64,000 nt of DNA from an uncultured Varibaculum sp. (GCF_902489465.1 NZ_CABTZZ010000009.1:1-64000), one strand, 5' to 3'; shown: positions 16,343-26,266, counted from the stretch's first letter. Notes: a model not told the origin generated them from the letters alone. Translations and numbers: made by a program.

Positions 16343-16363
16343 GGCTAGTTAGTCTTTTACTTT

Positions 16364-16405
16364 AAAAAGGCGGTGCGGGGAGAAGTTTCCCGCACCGCCT
16401 TTTTT
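16364..16405 (+). terminator. Terminator after rplL
   Basis: A perfect GC-rich stem GGCGGTGCGGG (16369-16379) with CCCGCACCGCC (16389-16399), flanked by A-run and T-run so the stem can extend to 16 bp; loop of 9 bases. The bases 16406-16635 to the next gene hold no other clear feature. Confidence 0.92.
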
Positions 16406-16635
16406 ACCGCATATGTACAGGCAATAATCCGCTATATGCTTCCAATTGCTGGCAACAAGATTGCGGTTAGGGAACTAGAGTTTTAACCGCGGACTTTGAG
16501 GAAGCTACAGGTTAATACCCTAAAGCTACTTATTCGCGGAGGGCACAAAACCAGGCAATTTTAAGTGCCAGCACGCTGGTAGGCGTTAGGATGCAAACAG
16601 CTTCGCGCGACTTAAATCAAAGTAGGGGTGATTTC

Positions 16636-18417
16636 ATGACTGTGCTACGCCACCTGGGTAAAAAAGAATGGTTGCTTAGCGCGCTGGCGATTATCACCAT
16701 TATTTGCCAGGTTTTCTTAGATTTGCGCCTGATTGATTTCATGCAAACCATCACCGAAATGATTGTGAAACCAGGTGCTACCGTCAGCGGGGTGCTATCA
16801 GAAGGCGCAAAAATGCTCGGCTGCGCCGCCGGATCGATGATAGTAGCCATAGTCACCGGTTATTGCATGGCCATGATTGGTGCCACCGTGGCCCGCAACC
16901 TACGTCAAGCCGTTTTTACCAAAGCGATATCCCTACCGCAAGCAGATTTTGAGCGCTTTGGCGCGCCCTCGCTAATTACCCGCTCCACAAATGATGTCAC
17001 TCAGCTGCAAATGTTCGTGGTGATGGGGTGTCAAATGATGGTGAAAGCCCCCATCCTCGCCATCTGGGCAATCGTAAAAATCGCCGGGAAGAACCTTACT
17101 TGGACCGCCGCAACCGGAGTTGCGGCATTGATACTGCTGGTCATGATTTTGATCATTTGGCGAATCGTGATGCCGCGGATGATGCGGATGCAGCGGATCA
17201 CTGACGACCTGAATCGAGTAACCCGCGAACACATGGAGGGGGTGCGGGTAATCCGTGCCTACGGCTCCCAGAATTTCCACGAGCAGCGTTTTGAAGCCAC
17301 CAACACCGAACTAACCAACACGCACCTAATCGTATCCGGCACTTTTTCCTTCATGATGCCGGTCATGAACACGGTGATATCCGGGCTTAACCTGGCGATC
17401 TATGTTCTGGGTGCTTTCATGATTTCCGCAGCTGCCGGCGCGGAAAAAATAACCTTGTTTTCGCAGATGATCGTGTTTTCTGGGTATGCGACCCAGGCGA
17501 TTGGCGGATTCTTGATGATGGCAATGGTATTCGTCTTCGCACCCAGAGCAATCGTTGCTAATCGTCGTATCCGGGAGGTACTAGATTGCGAACCTTCCCT
17601 AGTTGAGGCGGCCGATATCGACAATAAATCGAGTCGCGTCCTCGAGAAAGAAACCCGCCCAGACCTACAGGTGCCGGCGATTGAATTTAGAGACGTGTCA
17701 TTTAGCTACCCCGGAGCCGAAGACGACGCCCTCCACCAGATAAATCTAAAGATTGCTCGCGGGCAAACCGTAGCCCTCATTGGAGCCACCGGCAGCGGGA
17801 AAACATCACTGGTGAACCTGATTCCCCGAGTTTATGATCCCCGGGAAGGACAGGTTTTGATTAACGGCAAAGACGTGCGGGAATGGTCGCTGCTAGACCT
17901 GCGTAACCAAATCGCATATTCACCCCAAAAAATCACGCTATTCACCGGCACTATCGCTTCCAATATTGCTTTTGGAAAAGGTCCGAAAAACATTACCCCC
18001 GTCGATATTGTTGAGGCTGGTGACATCGCTGCCTGCGATTTCATTGCCGATAAAGAGGGTGAGTACGCGGCGGAAGTAGCTCCAGGGGGCACAAACTTTT
18101 CCGGCGGGCAAAAACAACGGATTTCGATTGCCCGGACAGTGGCCAGAGACGCGCAAATCATGATTTTCGACGATACTTTTAGCGCCCTCGACTATGCCAC
18201 CGACCGGGAGGTTCGCGGGCAGTTATCGGCGAAAGCAAGCGAGAAAACCCAGATCATTGTGGCGCAGCGGATCGCTACTGTGCGAGAAGCTGACCAGATT
18301 CTAGTGATCGATCACGGCAAAATCGTGGAGCGGGGAACGCATGAGTCGCTAATGGCTTCCTCAAAGATTTATCGAGAAATTGCGCTGTCCCAACTCTCTG
18401 AGGAGGAGTTGGCATGA
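16636..18417 (+). CDS. Heterodimeric ABC exporter subunit A (degenerate ATP site)
   Basis: 593 aa from ATG 16636, preferred over ATG 16591 because AGGGGTG lies seven bases before it. Six membrane helices occupy about residues 20-310, then one nucleotide-binding domain with Walker A GATGSGKT, signature FSGGQKQR and Walker B IMIFDDTFSALD. The usual catalytic glutamate after Walker B is Asp, the hallmark of the non-catalytic site in exporters such as TM287/288, BmrCD and LmrCD. The stop overlaps the start of the partner gene by four bases (ATGA), so they are translationally coupled. The cargo, a drug, lipid or peptide, cannot be told. Confidence 0.9.
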   Translation: MTVLRHLGKKEWLLSALAIITIICQVFLDLRLIDFMQTITEMIVKPGATVSGVLSEGAKMLGCAAGSMIVAIVTGYCMAMIGATVARNLRQAVFTKAISLPQADFERFGAPSLITRSTNDVTQLQMFVVMGCQMMVKAPILAIWAIVKIAGKNLTWTAATGVAALILLVMILIIWRIVMPRMMRMQRITDDLNRVTREHMEGVRVIRAYGSQNFHEQRFEATNTELTNTHLIVSGTFSFMMPVMNTVISGLNLAIYVLGAFMISAAAGAEKITLFSQMIVFSGYATQAIGGFLMMAMVFVFAPRAIVANRRIREVLDCEPSLVEAADIDNKSSRVLEKETRPDLQVPAIEFRDVSFSYPGAEDDALHQINLKIARGQTVALIGATGSGKTSLVNLIPRVYDPREGQVLINGKDVREWSLLDLRNQIAYSPQKITLFTGTIASNIAFGKGPKNITPVDIVEAGDIAACDFIADKEGEYAAEVAPGGTNFSGGQKQRISIARTVARDAQIMIFDDTFSALDYATDREVRGQLSAKASEKTQIIVAQRIATVREADQILVIDHGKIVERGTHESLMASSKIYREIALSQLSEEELA

Positions 18418-20309
18418 AAGACCTAGAAATGAGCAGGTGGAATCGGCAAGTCGAGTCGGCGCGGCGTGGCCTAGAACCAGTCGCAGAAAAAATGTCACCA
18501 GTACGCCCAGGTGGAGGGCACGGTGGGAATGTCTATGAGAAAGCCCAGAAAGGACAGTTCTCCCAATCGGTGCGCGGTCTTGCCCAGTTTTTAGGGCGCT
18601 ACCGGATAGCTATCCTGTTCGCGGTAGTTTTGGCAATTGCCGGATCGCTTTTGACTGCGGTCACGCCGATGTTCCTAGGGTTGATAACCGACGAGATTGC
18701 CGCCGGATTGCGTAGCAGTATCGATATGGATCAAATCTTTGCCCTGTTGCGGATGGCTACCCTCGTCCTTGCCTTAGGCTTCTGTTTTAACCTGGGGCAA
18801 TCGTTGATTATGGTGATGGTTACCCAACGCACTGGGCAACGGATGCGTTCCGCGATTGACCGGAAAATCGATCGCCTGCCGCTGTCTTTCTTTGACAAAA
18901 CCAGTCACGGCGACACTATGAGCCGGGTAACCAACGATATCGACACCCTGGTGCAAACCCTGCATTCGGCAATCACCACTATCATTACCGGCGTAGTCAC
19001 CCTGGTGGGAGCCGCTTTTATGATGCTCTACACCGAGTGGCGGATGGCGCTAGCCGGTATGGGGGTCACCCTATTGGGGTTCGTTCTCAACGCGGTGATT
19101 ATGATGTTCTCCCAGCGTTTCTTTATTCGCCGGCAATCCTATTTGGGCAGCCTAAATGGGCATATTGAAGAATCGCTATCCGGGCAAGGAATCATCAATA
19201 TCTATAACGCGCAATCCGGCACCACTACCGAGTTTAACCGTCGTAACCAGCGACTTTTTAATGCGACTTGGCGCGCCGATTTCCTCTCCCAGTTAATGAT
19301 GCCGGTAATGGGATTTGTGGGAAACCTCGGTTACGTGGTGGTATGCGTGCTGGGTGCAGTCCTGGTGGTGAAAGGCTATGTAACTATCGGCGTAATCGCC
19401 GCCTTCATGCTCTATATCCGGGTTTTTACCCAGCCGCTATCGAACCTAGCTTCTGCCGCGGCCTCCTTCCAATCAGCAGCCGCTGCCGGAGGGCGCGTTT
19501 TTGAAATCCTGGAAGAGGACGAGCTATCGGACGAATCCGAAAAACCGGCGCTGACTGGCCAAGTAACCCGGGGCGAGGTCGAGTTTCGGGATATCCACTT
19601 CTCCTACCAGAGAGGTAAAGAAATCATTCACGGCTTCTCCGCCCTAGTAAAACCGGGACAAAACGTAGCGATAGTAGGGCCGACTGGAGCTGGAAAAACC
19701 ACCCTGGTAAACCTGTTGATGCGCTTTTATGAACTGGACAGTGGGGAAATCCTCTTGGACGGAACCCCGCTTTCTGCAATGCGGCGCGAGGACGTGGATT
19801 CACAGTTCGCTATGGTGCTGCAAGACAGCTGGGTGTTCCAAGGAACCTTGCGGGAAAACCTGGTATATTCCCGGCAGAACGTATCCGAGGAACGCCTGGA
19901 GCAGGTGATTAAAGCAGTAGGACTCAGTGACTTGGTTGCGCAACTGCCTCACGGCCTAGATAGCGAGATTCGAGAAGATTCTGCCCTCTCTAGCGGACAA
20001 CGGCAGCTGGTGACTATTGCTCGCGCTATGCTTGCCGATAAGCCGCTGCTGATTCTCGATGAGGCTACATCCTCGGTCGATACCCGCACGGAACAGCTGA
20101 TTCAGCGAGCGGTAGCCAAAGCTACCACGGGGCGCACCTCGTTCGTGATTGCCCATCGTCTGTCTACGATCCGCGACAGTGACGTGATATTCGTGATGGA
20201 ACATGGCGATATTGTCGAGTTCGGCACGCATGAAGAGTTGCTGGCCTCCAAAGGCGCATACGCCCGCCTCTACAACGCACAGTTCACCAAAGGTGACATT
20301 GATGCTTGA
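18414..20309 (+). CDS. Heterodimeric ABC exporter subunit B (canonical ATP site)
   Basis: 631 aa. A ~60-residue hydrophilic N-terminal extension precedes six membrane helices (about residues 65-350) and one nucleotide-binding domain with Walker A GPTGAGKT, Walker B LLILDEATSSVD containing the catalytic Glu, and an unusual signature LSSGQRQL in place of LSGGQ. In this exporter class the altered signature pairs with the Asp-bearing Walker B of the partner to make the degenerate site, so the two halves complement each other exactly. An alternative start, MSRWNRQ at 18429, lies inside. The gene is followed directly by a large palindromic element. Confidence 0.9.
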   Translation: MKDLEMSRWNRQVESARRGLEPVAEKMSPVRPGGGHGGNVYEKAQKGQFSQSVRGLAQFLGRYRIAILFAVVLAIAGSLLTAVTPMFLGLITDEIAAGLRSSIDMDQIFALLRMATLVLALGFCFNLGQSLIMVMVTQRTGQRMRSAIDRKIDRLPLSFFDKTSHGDTMSRVTNDIDTLVQTLHSAITTIITGVVTLVGAAFMMLYTEWRMALAGMGVTLLGFVLNAVIMMFSQRFFIRRQSYLGSLNGHIEESLSGQGIINIYNAQSGTTTEFNRRNQRLFNATWRADFLSQLMMPVMGFVGNLGYVVVCVLGAVLVVKGYVTIGVIAAFMLYIRVFTQPLSNLASAAASFQSAAAAGGRVFEILEEDELSDESEKPALTGQVTRGEVEFRDIHFSYQRGKEIIHGFSALVKPGQNVAIVGPTGAGKTTLVNLLMRFYELDSGEILLDGTPLSAMRREDVDSQFAMVLQDSWVFQGTLRENLVYSRQNVSEERLEQVIKAVGLSDLVAQLPHGLDSEIREDSALSSGQRQLVTIARAMLADKPLLILDEATSSVDTRTEQLIQRAVAKATTGRTSFVIAHRLSTIRDSDVIFVMEHGDIVEFGTHEELLASKGAYARLYNAQFTKGDIDA

Positions 20310-20316
20310 TTGATTC

Positions 20317-20421
20317 GCGCTGAAACTAGGTTCCCCTCCTGCCCAAAAACACGAAAAATGCTCATGCATTTTCCGAGTTTTACGCCCGCCTAGCCGACTC
20401 GGAAAAACCTAGTTTCAGCGC
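20317..20421. repeat. Large palindromic element with three-way-junction shape
   Basis: A perfect 16-bp outer stem (20317-20332 with 20406-20421, GCGCTGAAACTAGGTT and its complement) encloses two smaller hairpins: AAAATGC/GCATTTT (20355-20361 with 20366-20372) and CCGAGT/ACTCGG (20373-20378 with 20397-20402). It starts eight bases after the exporter stop codon. It could end the operon transcript, protect its 3' end, or be a mobile palindromic repeat. Confidence 0.8.
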
Positions 20422-20761
20422 TTTCTTCGCCATTCATGTCTGTGTTTTGCTGTAGCTGCGCGTTGGAAGTTGCGGATCTGAAGAAGTAAAAGTGCTTGTG
20501 GATTCGGTTCCTGGCAGATGCTAAGAATGGAATTTATTGGGCAGAAGGAAAAATCTACCCTCCGCGCCTGCATAGATGAAACTACCTCTGGAATCTTCAT
20601 CTTTATGTGCGGTCGGCGTAGTCACGCGTTCAAGGATGCCGGTCTGCAATCACCTAATATCGCCAATTCCACCAGTATGGAATATAGATACTGGTATTGA
20701 AGATTCGTGAGTCTAACGGTTCTAAGCTAGAAAGCGCGCTAGCTAGGGGGCGTTCTTGACT
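20422..20761. other. Intergenic stretch with no supported gene
   Basis: 340 bp between the palindromic element and the convergent importer operon. Short open frames of about 60 codons exist on both strands but show no start signal or recognisable sequence. A weak inverted repeat AAGCTAG/CTAGCTA lies near 20727-20746 and could end the minus-strand operon. Confidence 0.5.
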
Positions 20762-21607
20762 CTAAAGCACCTTAGAGAAGAAGTCTTGGGTGCGGGGGTT
20801 TTGAGGGTGGTTGATTACCTGTTCAGGGGTGCCCTGCTCCAAGATTTTGCCTTCGTCCATGAACACCACATGGTCGGCAACTTCCCGGGCAAAACCAATC
20901 TCGTGGGTAACCACAATCATGGTCATCCCGCCGCGTGCCAAATCCTGCATGACCGACAACACTTCCCCCACTAGCTCGGGATCAAGGGCGGAAGTGGGTT
21001 CGTCAAACAGCATTAGCTCGGGTTCCATGGCAAGGGCGCGGGCAATCGCGACTCGCTGTTGCTGTCCCCCCGAAAGCTGCGCTGGGTAATGGTCTGCGCG
21101 ATCTGCCAGCCCCACCCGCTCTAACAGCTCCAACGCCTGAGCTTGCGCCTTCTCTTTGCCGATTCCTTTCACCTGTGTAGGCGCTTCCATCACGTTTTCT
21201 AGCGCCGTCTTATGGGGGAACAGGTTGAAGCGCTGGAACACCATACCCACTTGGGAGCGCTGGCGCGCGATTTCCTGATCGGTCAAACGGCGCAGCACGG
21301 TTCCCTGCTCGGTAAGCGAACCGCGACGGCGATCCAAGGCAGCGCGGAAAGGATTTTTCGAGGGCGCGTCCTCTTCCATCCCCAATAGTTCTCCGTTGAG
21401 GTAAACGCGTCCTCCAGACACCTGTTCCAACTCGTTTACGCAGCGCAGGAGGGTAGATTTGCCTGAGCCGGACGGACCCAGCAGCACGCACACTTCACCG
21501 ATAGCTACCTGCAAACTTACATCCCGCAGTACGTGGAGATCCCCGAAAAACTTGTGGACGTGCTGCATATCCACCATCAGGGGTTGATTTTCTGTTTGTG
21601 AGGTCAT
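20762..21607 (-). CDS. Polar amino acid ABC importer, ATP-binding subunit (GlnQ-like)
   Basis: 281 aa, longer than the usual ~245. Walker [11 protein letters not shown]-loop region [12 protein letters not shown], signature [10 protein letters not shown] and Walker [13 protein letters not shown] are all intact. The extra length is an insert of about 35 charged residues (around residues 73-110) between the first beta sheet and the Q-loop; this is known in some actinobacterial relatives. It is the last gene of a three-gene operon; its start overlaps the permease stop by four bases. It powers uptake of a polar amino acid, perhaps glutamate, glutamine or cystine. Confidence 0.92.
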   Translation of the reverse strand: MTSQTENQPLMVDMQHVHKFFGDLHVLRDVSLQVAIGEVCVLLGPSGSGKSTLLRCVNELEQVSGGRVYLNGELLGMEEDAPSKNPFRAALDRRRGSLTEQGTVLRRLTDQEIARQRSQVGMVFQRFNLFPHKTALENVMEAPTQVKGIGKEKAQAQALELLERVGLADRADHYPAQLSGGQQQRVAIARALAMEPELMLFDEPTSALDPELVGEVLSVMQDLARGGMTMIVVTHEIGFAREVADHVVFMDEGKILEQGTPEQVINHPQNPRTQDFFSKVL

Positions 21608-22560
21608 GGGGTGTACTCCAAGAAAGGATCGTCTTTGGTGGTGCCGGATTCGGCCATGGCGCGCATTTTACGGGATCCGGCGGATTTCTTATCTCCACCG
21701 GTACGTTCATCGAAACCCCGACCGAAGTAACTTTCGATATGGTTTTGAATTACCATCAAAATCGAAGTAATTGTCAAATACCAGATAGCTGCCACCAGCA
21801 GTAAGGGGATCGGCAAGAATAGGCGCTGCCCGATGGTTTGGGTGGCGAAAGTAATCTCCAAAGTAAACGGCACTGCCAAGACCAGGGAAGTGGTTTTCAG
21901 CATGGAAATGGTTTCGTTGCCAGTAGGCGGAATGATTATCCGCATGGCTTGGGGCAGGATAATCCGTCGCAGAATCTGACTGCGTCGCATTCCTAGGGCG
22001 CGAGCGGCTTCTTCTTGCCCAGAATCTACCGCATTCAGACCGGAACGTACGATTTCTGCCAAATATGCGCCCTCGTTAAGTCCCAACCCTAAAATCGCTG
22101 CTACCGCCGGGCTAATTACCGTATTGGTATCAAAAGTCAGCAACTCTGGCCCAAAGGGAACCCCTAGAGACAGGGTGGAATAGAGGGTGGGCAGCATTCC
22201 CCAAAATAGTAGCTGCGTATAGATAGGGGTTCCGCGGAAGAACCAAATATAGGTCCAGGACACCCCTTTCATAATCGGGTTAGGGGATTGGCGCATAATC
22301 GCCATAGTTACCGCGAGGATCACCCCGATAAGCATGGAAACTACGGTCAGTATCAGCGTCCACATGATGCCGCGCAGCACCGTGGGGTGGAAGATATATA
22401 TGGCTACCTGATCCCAACGGAACTTTTCATTAGTGACCAGGCCATGCACCAGCATGGCGGCCAGAATCAGCACTACAACCGCACTAACCAGGCGGCCCGG
22501 TGAAAATACCGGGCGCGGCCTGGTCAGCGTGGCGCCATCTTTCAATTTTTGGCTATTCAT
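21604..22560 (-). CDS. Polar amino acid ABC importer, permease subunit
   Basis: 318 aa. Membrane helices lie at about residues 25-45 and 70-260, and the cytoplasmic coupling motif [20 protein letters not shown] matches the HisM/GlnP family EAA loop. A ~45-residue charged C-terminal tail follows. Only one permease gene is present, so the importer is expected to be a homodimer in the membrane. It lies between the binding protein (24 bp gap) and the ATPase (4-bp overlap). Confidence 0.92.
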   Translation of the reverse strand: MNSQKLKDGATLTRPRPVFSPGRLVSAVVVLILAAMLVHGLVTNEKFRWDQVAIYIFHPTVLRGIMWTLILTVVSMLIGVILAVTMAIMRQSPNPIMKGVSWTYIWFFRGTPIYTQLLFWGMLPTLYSTLSLGVPFGPELLTFDTNTVISPAVAAILGLGLNEGAYLAEIVRSGLNAVDSGQEEAARALGMRRSQILRRIILPQAMRIIIPPTGNETISMLKTTSLVLAVPFTLEITFATQTIGQRLFLPIPLLLVAAIWYLTITSILMVIQNHIESYFGRGFDERTGGDKKSAGSRKMRAMAESGTTKDDPFLEYTP

Positions 22561-22584
22561 ATTTAAAGGTTATGTCCTAGTAAG

Positions 22585-23502
22585 TTACTCGGAAACTTTC
22601 GGATTAATCTCGGCTTTTTCGAGAATGAAGCTATCAGCACCGTAAAGGGCGAAGATTTTCTCCAAAGTTCCGTCATCCATTAGTTTTTGCAGAGCTGCCT
22701 GTACCGCTTTCGCCAGTTGCTCGTTATCTTTATTAACCACTACGCCATGCTGGGCGGTCTCGAAAGCTTTGCCGACAATTTCTAGTTCGCCGCCGCTCAT
22801 CTTGACTGCGTATCCCACGACTGGGGAGTCGGCGAGTACCGCGTCATACTGGCCTCCAGTGACCTTGGGGACAATCTCGGTCTGCATTTTGTGTTCTTTT
22901 ACGGTGACTGCAGGTTTTCCGTCCGCCTCACACTGTTTGGAAATCTCTTTAATGGTTTCCTGTTGAGCGGTGCCGGTCTGCACCCCCACGGTTTTGCCGC
23001 ACGGGTTCTTCGGATCGAACTTCTTGGGGTTGTCTTTAGCTACTCCGTAAGAGAAGCCTAGTTCGGCGTAGGAAACCATCTGGGTCTCGGCTTCCCGCTC
23101 CTTGGTGATGCTGAAACCGGAAACTCCGATGTCATATTTGGTTCCAATTTGCGGAATCAGGGAGTCGAATTCACCGTGAGTGGTGGTGCCGTCTTTTAGT
23201 CCCATGACTTTGGCAATGGCCTTGACCATGTCTACATCGTAGCCGGTAGGAGTCTTATTGTCGGCCTTCATGTATTCGGCGGGGGCGTAGTCTACCGAAG
23301 CCCCGTTCTTGAGAACTCCGGCCTTCTTGATGTCGGCAGGTACTAGTTTTTCTACTGCGGGGTCGGCTTTAATAGTTGATACATCAAAGCCCTTTTCGCC
23401 CGGATCGTCTGTGGGGGCGGTTGCCTCACTACCGGAGCTGCAAGCCGCTAATCCGAGCGAGGTGAGGGAAATGGCGGCGAGCGCCGCAAGTTTGCGTTTC
23501 AT
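22585..23502 (-). CDS. Polar amino acid ABC importer, substrate-binding lipoprotein
   Basis: 305 aa from ATG 23502 (MKRKLAALAA). The frame continues to 23559, but GGAG lies just before 23502 and only this start gives a proper signal peptide with the lipobox L-A-A-C (Cys at residue 22), so the protein is a lipid-anchored, extracytoplasmic binding protein. The SBP_bac_3 fold is indicated by the sequence around VDMVKAIAKVMGL and GVSGFSITKER. It should deliver a polar amino acid to the permease encoded next. Confidence 0.93.
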   Translation of the reverse strand: MKRKLAALAAISLTSLGLAACSSGSEATAPTDDPGEKGFDVSTIKADPAVEKLVPADIKKAGVLKNGASVDYAPAEYMKADNKTPTGYDVDMVKAIAKVMGLKDGTTTHGEFDSLIPQIGTKYDIGVSGFSITKEREAETQMVSYAELGFSYGVAKDNPKKFDPKNPCGKTVGVQTGTAQQETIKEISKQCEADGKPAVTVKEHKMQTEIVPKVTGGQYDAVLADSPVVGYAVKMSGGELEIVGKAFETAQHGVVVNKDNEQLAKAVQAALQKLMDDGTLEKIFALYGADSFILEKAEINPKVSE

Positions 23503-23530
23503 GATATCTCCAATCAGTAGGTCTGTAGAA

Positions 23531-23559
23531 AGTATGCAATGCAACGAATAATTATGCAA
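23531..23559 (-). promoter_or_regulatory. Promoter of the amino-acid importer operon
   Basis: On the minus strand TTGCAT (23554-23559) and CATACT (23531-23536) are separated by 17 bp, ending 28 bases before the chosen start. TTGCAT is repeated in the spacer, which could be a regulator site or chance. The gap 23503-23705 also carries the opposite-facing promoter of the next gene. Confidence 0.6.
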
Positions 23560-23693
23560 ATTCCTGCGGGAGGTCTGTGGTGGGTATCTCTTTTACCCCT
23601 CCTGCGCCCTCGTAAAACTCGCGTTTTCAAGGGGCGAAACCCATTTTTTTGCGGTGAGGACGTGCACGAGCCTTATAAGAAACAAAACCCAGA

Positions 23694-23705
23694 TATGCTA
23701 GGGAC
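23694..23705 (+). promoter_or_regulatory. Leaderless -10 element for the 760-aa membrane protein
   Basis: TATGCT at 23694-23699 ends six bases before the GTG at 23706. No Shine-Dalgarno sequence is present. A clear -35 hexamer was not found. Confidence 0.55.
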
Positions 23706-25988
23706 GTGAACAAACGCTGCTCTCGCAGGTCGCGGCACGCTATTGCTATTTTGATTTCTGCTTTAGCGTTAGCGCTACTTATACCCCTGCCCGCTCAGGC
23801 GCGCGAGCATCCCCGCGTCCTCGTCCTTATTTCCTCCGGTCTTTCCTGGTCAGACATCGATCCGGCAGAAAAAGAGGGCAAAGAATTCTTGGAGGCTCTA
23901 GGAACAGCTAGGGTAGCTAACTTGACTCGCCATAACGCGGCTAAAACTACCTGTCCCTTAGATGGGTATCTAAGTTTATCGACAGGCATGCGAGTAACTC
24001 CCACTAAAGCCCGTGCCCAGGGATATTGCCCCGAAATTCCCGCTCTGGGTGACGGTGTTTTCTCCGCAGCTGCGCTAAAAGAATGGCAAAAAGATGCCGC
24101 TCGGCAAAATGAACAAGCCGTTCCCGGAATTTTAGGGAAAAGTCTGGCAGAACAGGGTAAAAAAGTGGTGGCTATCGGTCCGGGAGCCAGCGTGGCCGCT
24201 ATGGATAATAGTGGAAGGGTAGCTAACTATCGTCCGCGAGCAACTGCCGAGGAGCTTACCTCCCAGGTAAAAGTGGCTTTAGAGGACGCCGAAGTCACTA
24301 TTGTCGATGTGGGATTGGTAAGTTCAAATAGCGCTATTAAAGTTTCCTCCACTTCGTTAAACGCCACTCCTGCCGATGGTTTACCGGGAGCAGATAGAAC
24401 AGACAAACCCCGCAGTAAACAGGTTTTGGCCTCTCTTACTGCCGCCCTGAAAGCCGCTCAAGCCGCAGATCTGGTTTTCGGTTTAGACGTTGCCGATCAT
24501 TCCGCCACGCCCCATTTAGGGATGGCTTTTACCCGCGCCCACGGGGAAAAGCCGGGAATAATTCGTTCCTCTTCTACCCGACAGTTGGGGTTAGTGTCTA
24601 CCGTTGACTTCACCAGCCGCATCCTCGATGCCACCGGTGCAAACGCTCCTGAATATCTAGTGGGAGGAACCTTTAGCGTCGCGCGAGACTATGGAATGGC
24701 CGGCAATTTAGACTGGTTGCGCAACCAGGCTCTGCGATCCGATCAGGCAAGCATTCTGCAGGCGCGCTTTATTGTGCTAACCGGGATTATCTTATTGGCA
24801 GCAGTGGGGCTTTTGGTATTTCTACTACGACGGGAGTATTTGGGGCTCTCTAGTAGCTCCCGTAAGGTAATCGTGCTCTTGTGCCTGAGCGCCAGCTTAC
24901 TGGGGCCGGCTAGTTTCCTGGCGTCTAATATTCCGGCCGGTATCTTGGGGGGAACTGGCGGGAATTTTACGGCCAACGTCCTACAAATGTCGGTTCCCCT
25001 CCTTACCGTGCAATTTTTCTTGTTACTGATTGCAATCTCCCTGGCTTTGGCGGTGTTTTGTCTGGCCGCCGGAAAGGTTGTTGCCAGGTGGTGGGCAGGG
25101 CTGCAATTTTCTGCTCCGGTACTGGTCGCTGCAACTCTAGTGATTATCTGGTTGCTGGTCAGCCTATTAACGGGATCTCCCGATCAAATCTCTGCCATGT
25201 TCTCTTCTGCCGCCACTGCTGCTACTCGTTTCTACGGGCTAAATAACAATAAGTATTCTTTCTTATTCGCCGCGGTCTTAGCCCTAGAATGCCTGGTTTT
25301 AGCGCCTGCAGTGGCCAAGTTCCCGGAGCGGCGCCGTCGCTACTTTATCTACGGTTTCACTCTGCTGACAGTAGCCGTAATCCTAGATGGTTTCCCCTGG
25401 CTAGGAGCCGATGTAGGCGGGCCGCTAGCCATGATTCTCGGGATAGGGATCACTCTGAACTGGGTACTAGGCAAAAAGGTGGGGCCAGGAAAAGTAGTGG
25501 CGCTTATAGTCGCCGCATTTTTGGCCTCGAGTTTATTTGTATTGGTCGACAAGCTAGCTAGCCCCCCTGCCCGCACTCACTTTGGGCGTTTTATTTCCGA
25601 GGTGGCGAATGGAGGCGGAGGAATTATTGTGAAGCGTAAAGCTGAAGCCATGGTGAATACCTTCGGTGGCTCCCTCATCTTCACGGTTTTGGTAATTCTG
25701 GGAGCTGGGGTAACTATTTGGTACCTTATTAGACGCAAACGAGGTGCAAGCGGCGTCGCGAGTCGTCCCCACGCGCGGCTTGGCGGAGGGTTGTCGACGT
25801 TGAATCGCATTCCGGGGGCAGCCTATTTTGCCAAGGGAGTGTTGCTTACCTCCGTACTGGCGGCACTAACGAATGATTCTGGGGCTCTGATCCTAGTTTG
25901 CGCGGGATTATTTACCCTTCCGGCTCTCGATGTCATGCTGATTTTAAGTGCCAAGGAAAAGTCGCAACTGCAAAAACTGAGAAGCTAG
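23706..25988 (+). CDS. Large membrane protein with secreted alkaline-phosphatase-like domain
   Basis: 760 aa from a GTG codon. Residues ~11-32 are a signal peptide. The next ~310 residues form an extracytoplasmic domain that starts like an alkaline-phosphatase superfamily fold (RVLVLISSGLSW) and holds TCPLDGYLSLSTG, a variant of the TCPADGWLTLSAG segment found in a conserved actinobacterial membrane-protein family. Metal-binding residues expected of an active phosphatase are not obvious, so the domain may be inactive. About ten membrane helices follow from residue ~350, ending with TNDSGA, another mark of this family. No function is established. It stands alone, facing away from the importer operon. 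Confidence 0.75.
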   Translation: MNKRCSRRSRHAIAILISALALALLIPLPAQAREHPRVLVLISSGLSWSDIDPAEKEGKEFLEALGTARVANLTRHNAAKTTCPLDGYLSLSTGMRVTPTKARAQGYCPEIPALGDGVFSAAALKEWQKDAARQNEQAVPGILGKSLAEQGKKVVAIGPGASVAAMDNSGRVANYRPRATAEELTSQVKVALEDAEVTIVDVGLVSSNSAIKVSSTSLNATPADGLPGADRTDKPRSKQVLASLTAALKAAQAADLVFGLDVADHSATPHLGMAFTRAHGEKPGIIRSSSTRQLGLVSTVDFTSRILDATGANAPEYLVGGTFSVARDYGMAGNLDWLRNQALRSDQASILQARFIVLTGIILLAAVGLLVFLLRREYLGLSSSSRKVIVLLCLSASLLGPASFLASNIPAGILGGTGGNFTANVLQMSVPLLTVQFFLLLIAISLALAVFCLAAGKVVARWWAGLQFSAPVLVAATLVIIWLLVSLLTGSPDQISAMFSSAATAATRFYGLNNNKYSFLFAAVLALECLVLAPAVAKFPERRRRYFIYGFTLLTVAVILDGFPWLGADVGGPLAMILGIGITLNWVLGKKVGPGKVVALIVAAFLASSLFVLVDKLASPPARTHFGRFISEVANGGGGIIVKRKAEAMVNTFGGSLIFTVLVILGAGVTIWYLIRRKRGASGVASRPHARLGGGLSTLNRIPGAAYFAKGVLLTSVLAALTNDSGALILVCAGLFTLPALDVMLILSAKEKSQLQKLRS

Positions 25989-26090
25989 AGGCTAAATAAT
26001 CAAAATTCGGTGAAGTCGGTAACTTTCCTCTCTAGAGTTTTTGTATGCCTAACTCCGTTTGATAGTCTTTTGAGGTGCCTGAGTGCACGA

Positions 26091-26172
26091 GGCGGGTTAC
26101 CCAAGCGGCCAAAGGGATCTGACTGTAAATCAGCCGGCGTAGCCTTCGGGGGTTCGAATCCCTCACCCGCCA
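26091..26172 (+). tRNA. tRNA-Tyr (GTA)
   Basis: 82 bases with acceptor arms GGCGGGT and ACCCGCC, an anticodon loop CTGTAAA containing GTA, a long variable arm as expected for bacterial tRNA-Tyr, and a GGTTCGAATCC T-arm. CCA is not encoded. Confidence 0.97.
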
Positions 26173-26266
26173 CGATGCTAAGTTTTCGGACTTGGCGGCA
26201 AACAGGTAGACTGCTAACTGGCAGGACGGAGTAAAATCTGTTTAACCAGCAGCTACGTTTACTGTT

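Noticed and set aside
20518..20700. 60-codon open frame in the gap after the ABC exporter
   Set aside because: No ribosome-binding site, no -10 box at leaderless distance and no recognisable sequence; an equal-sized frame overlaps it on the other strand.
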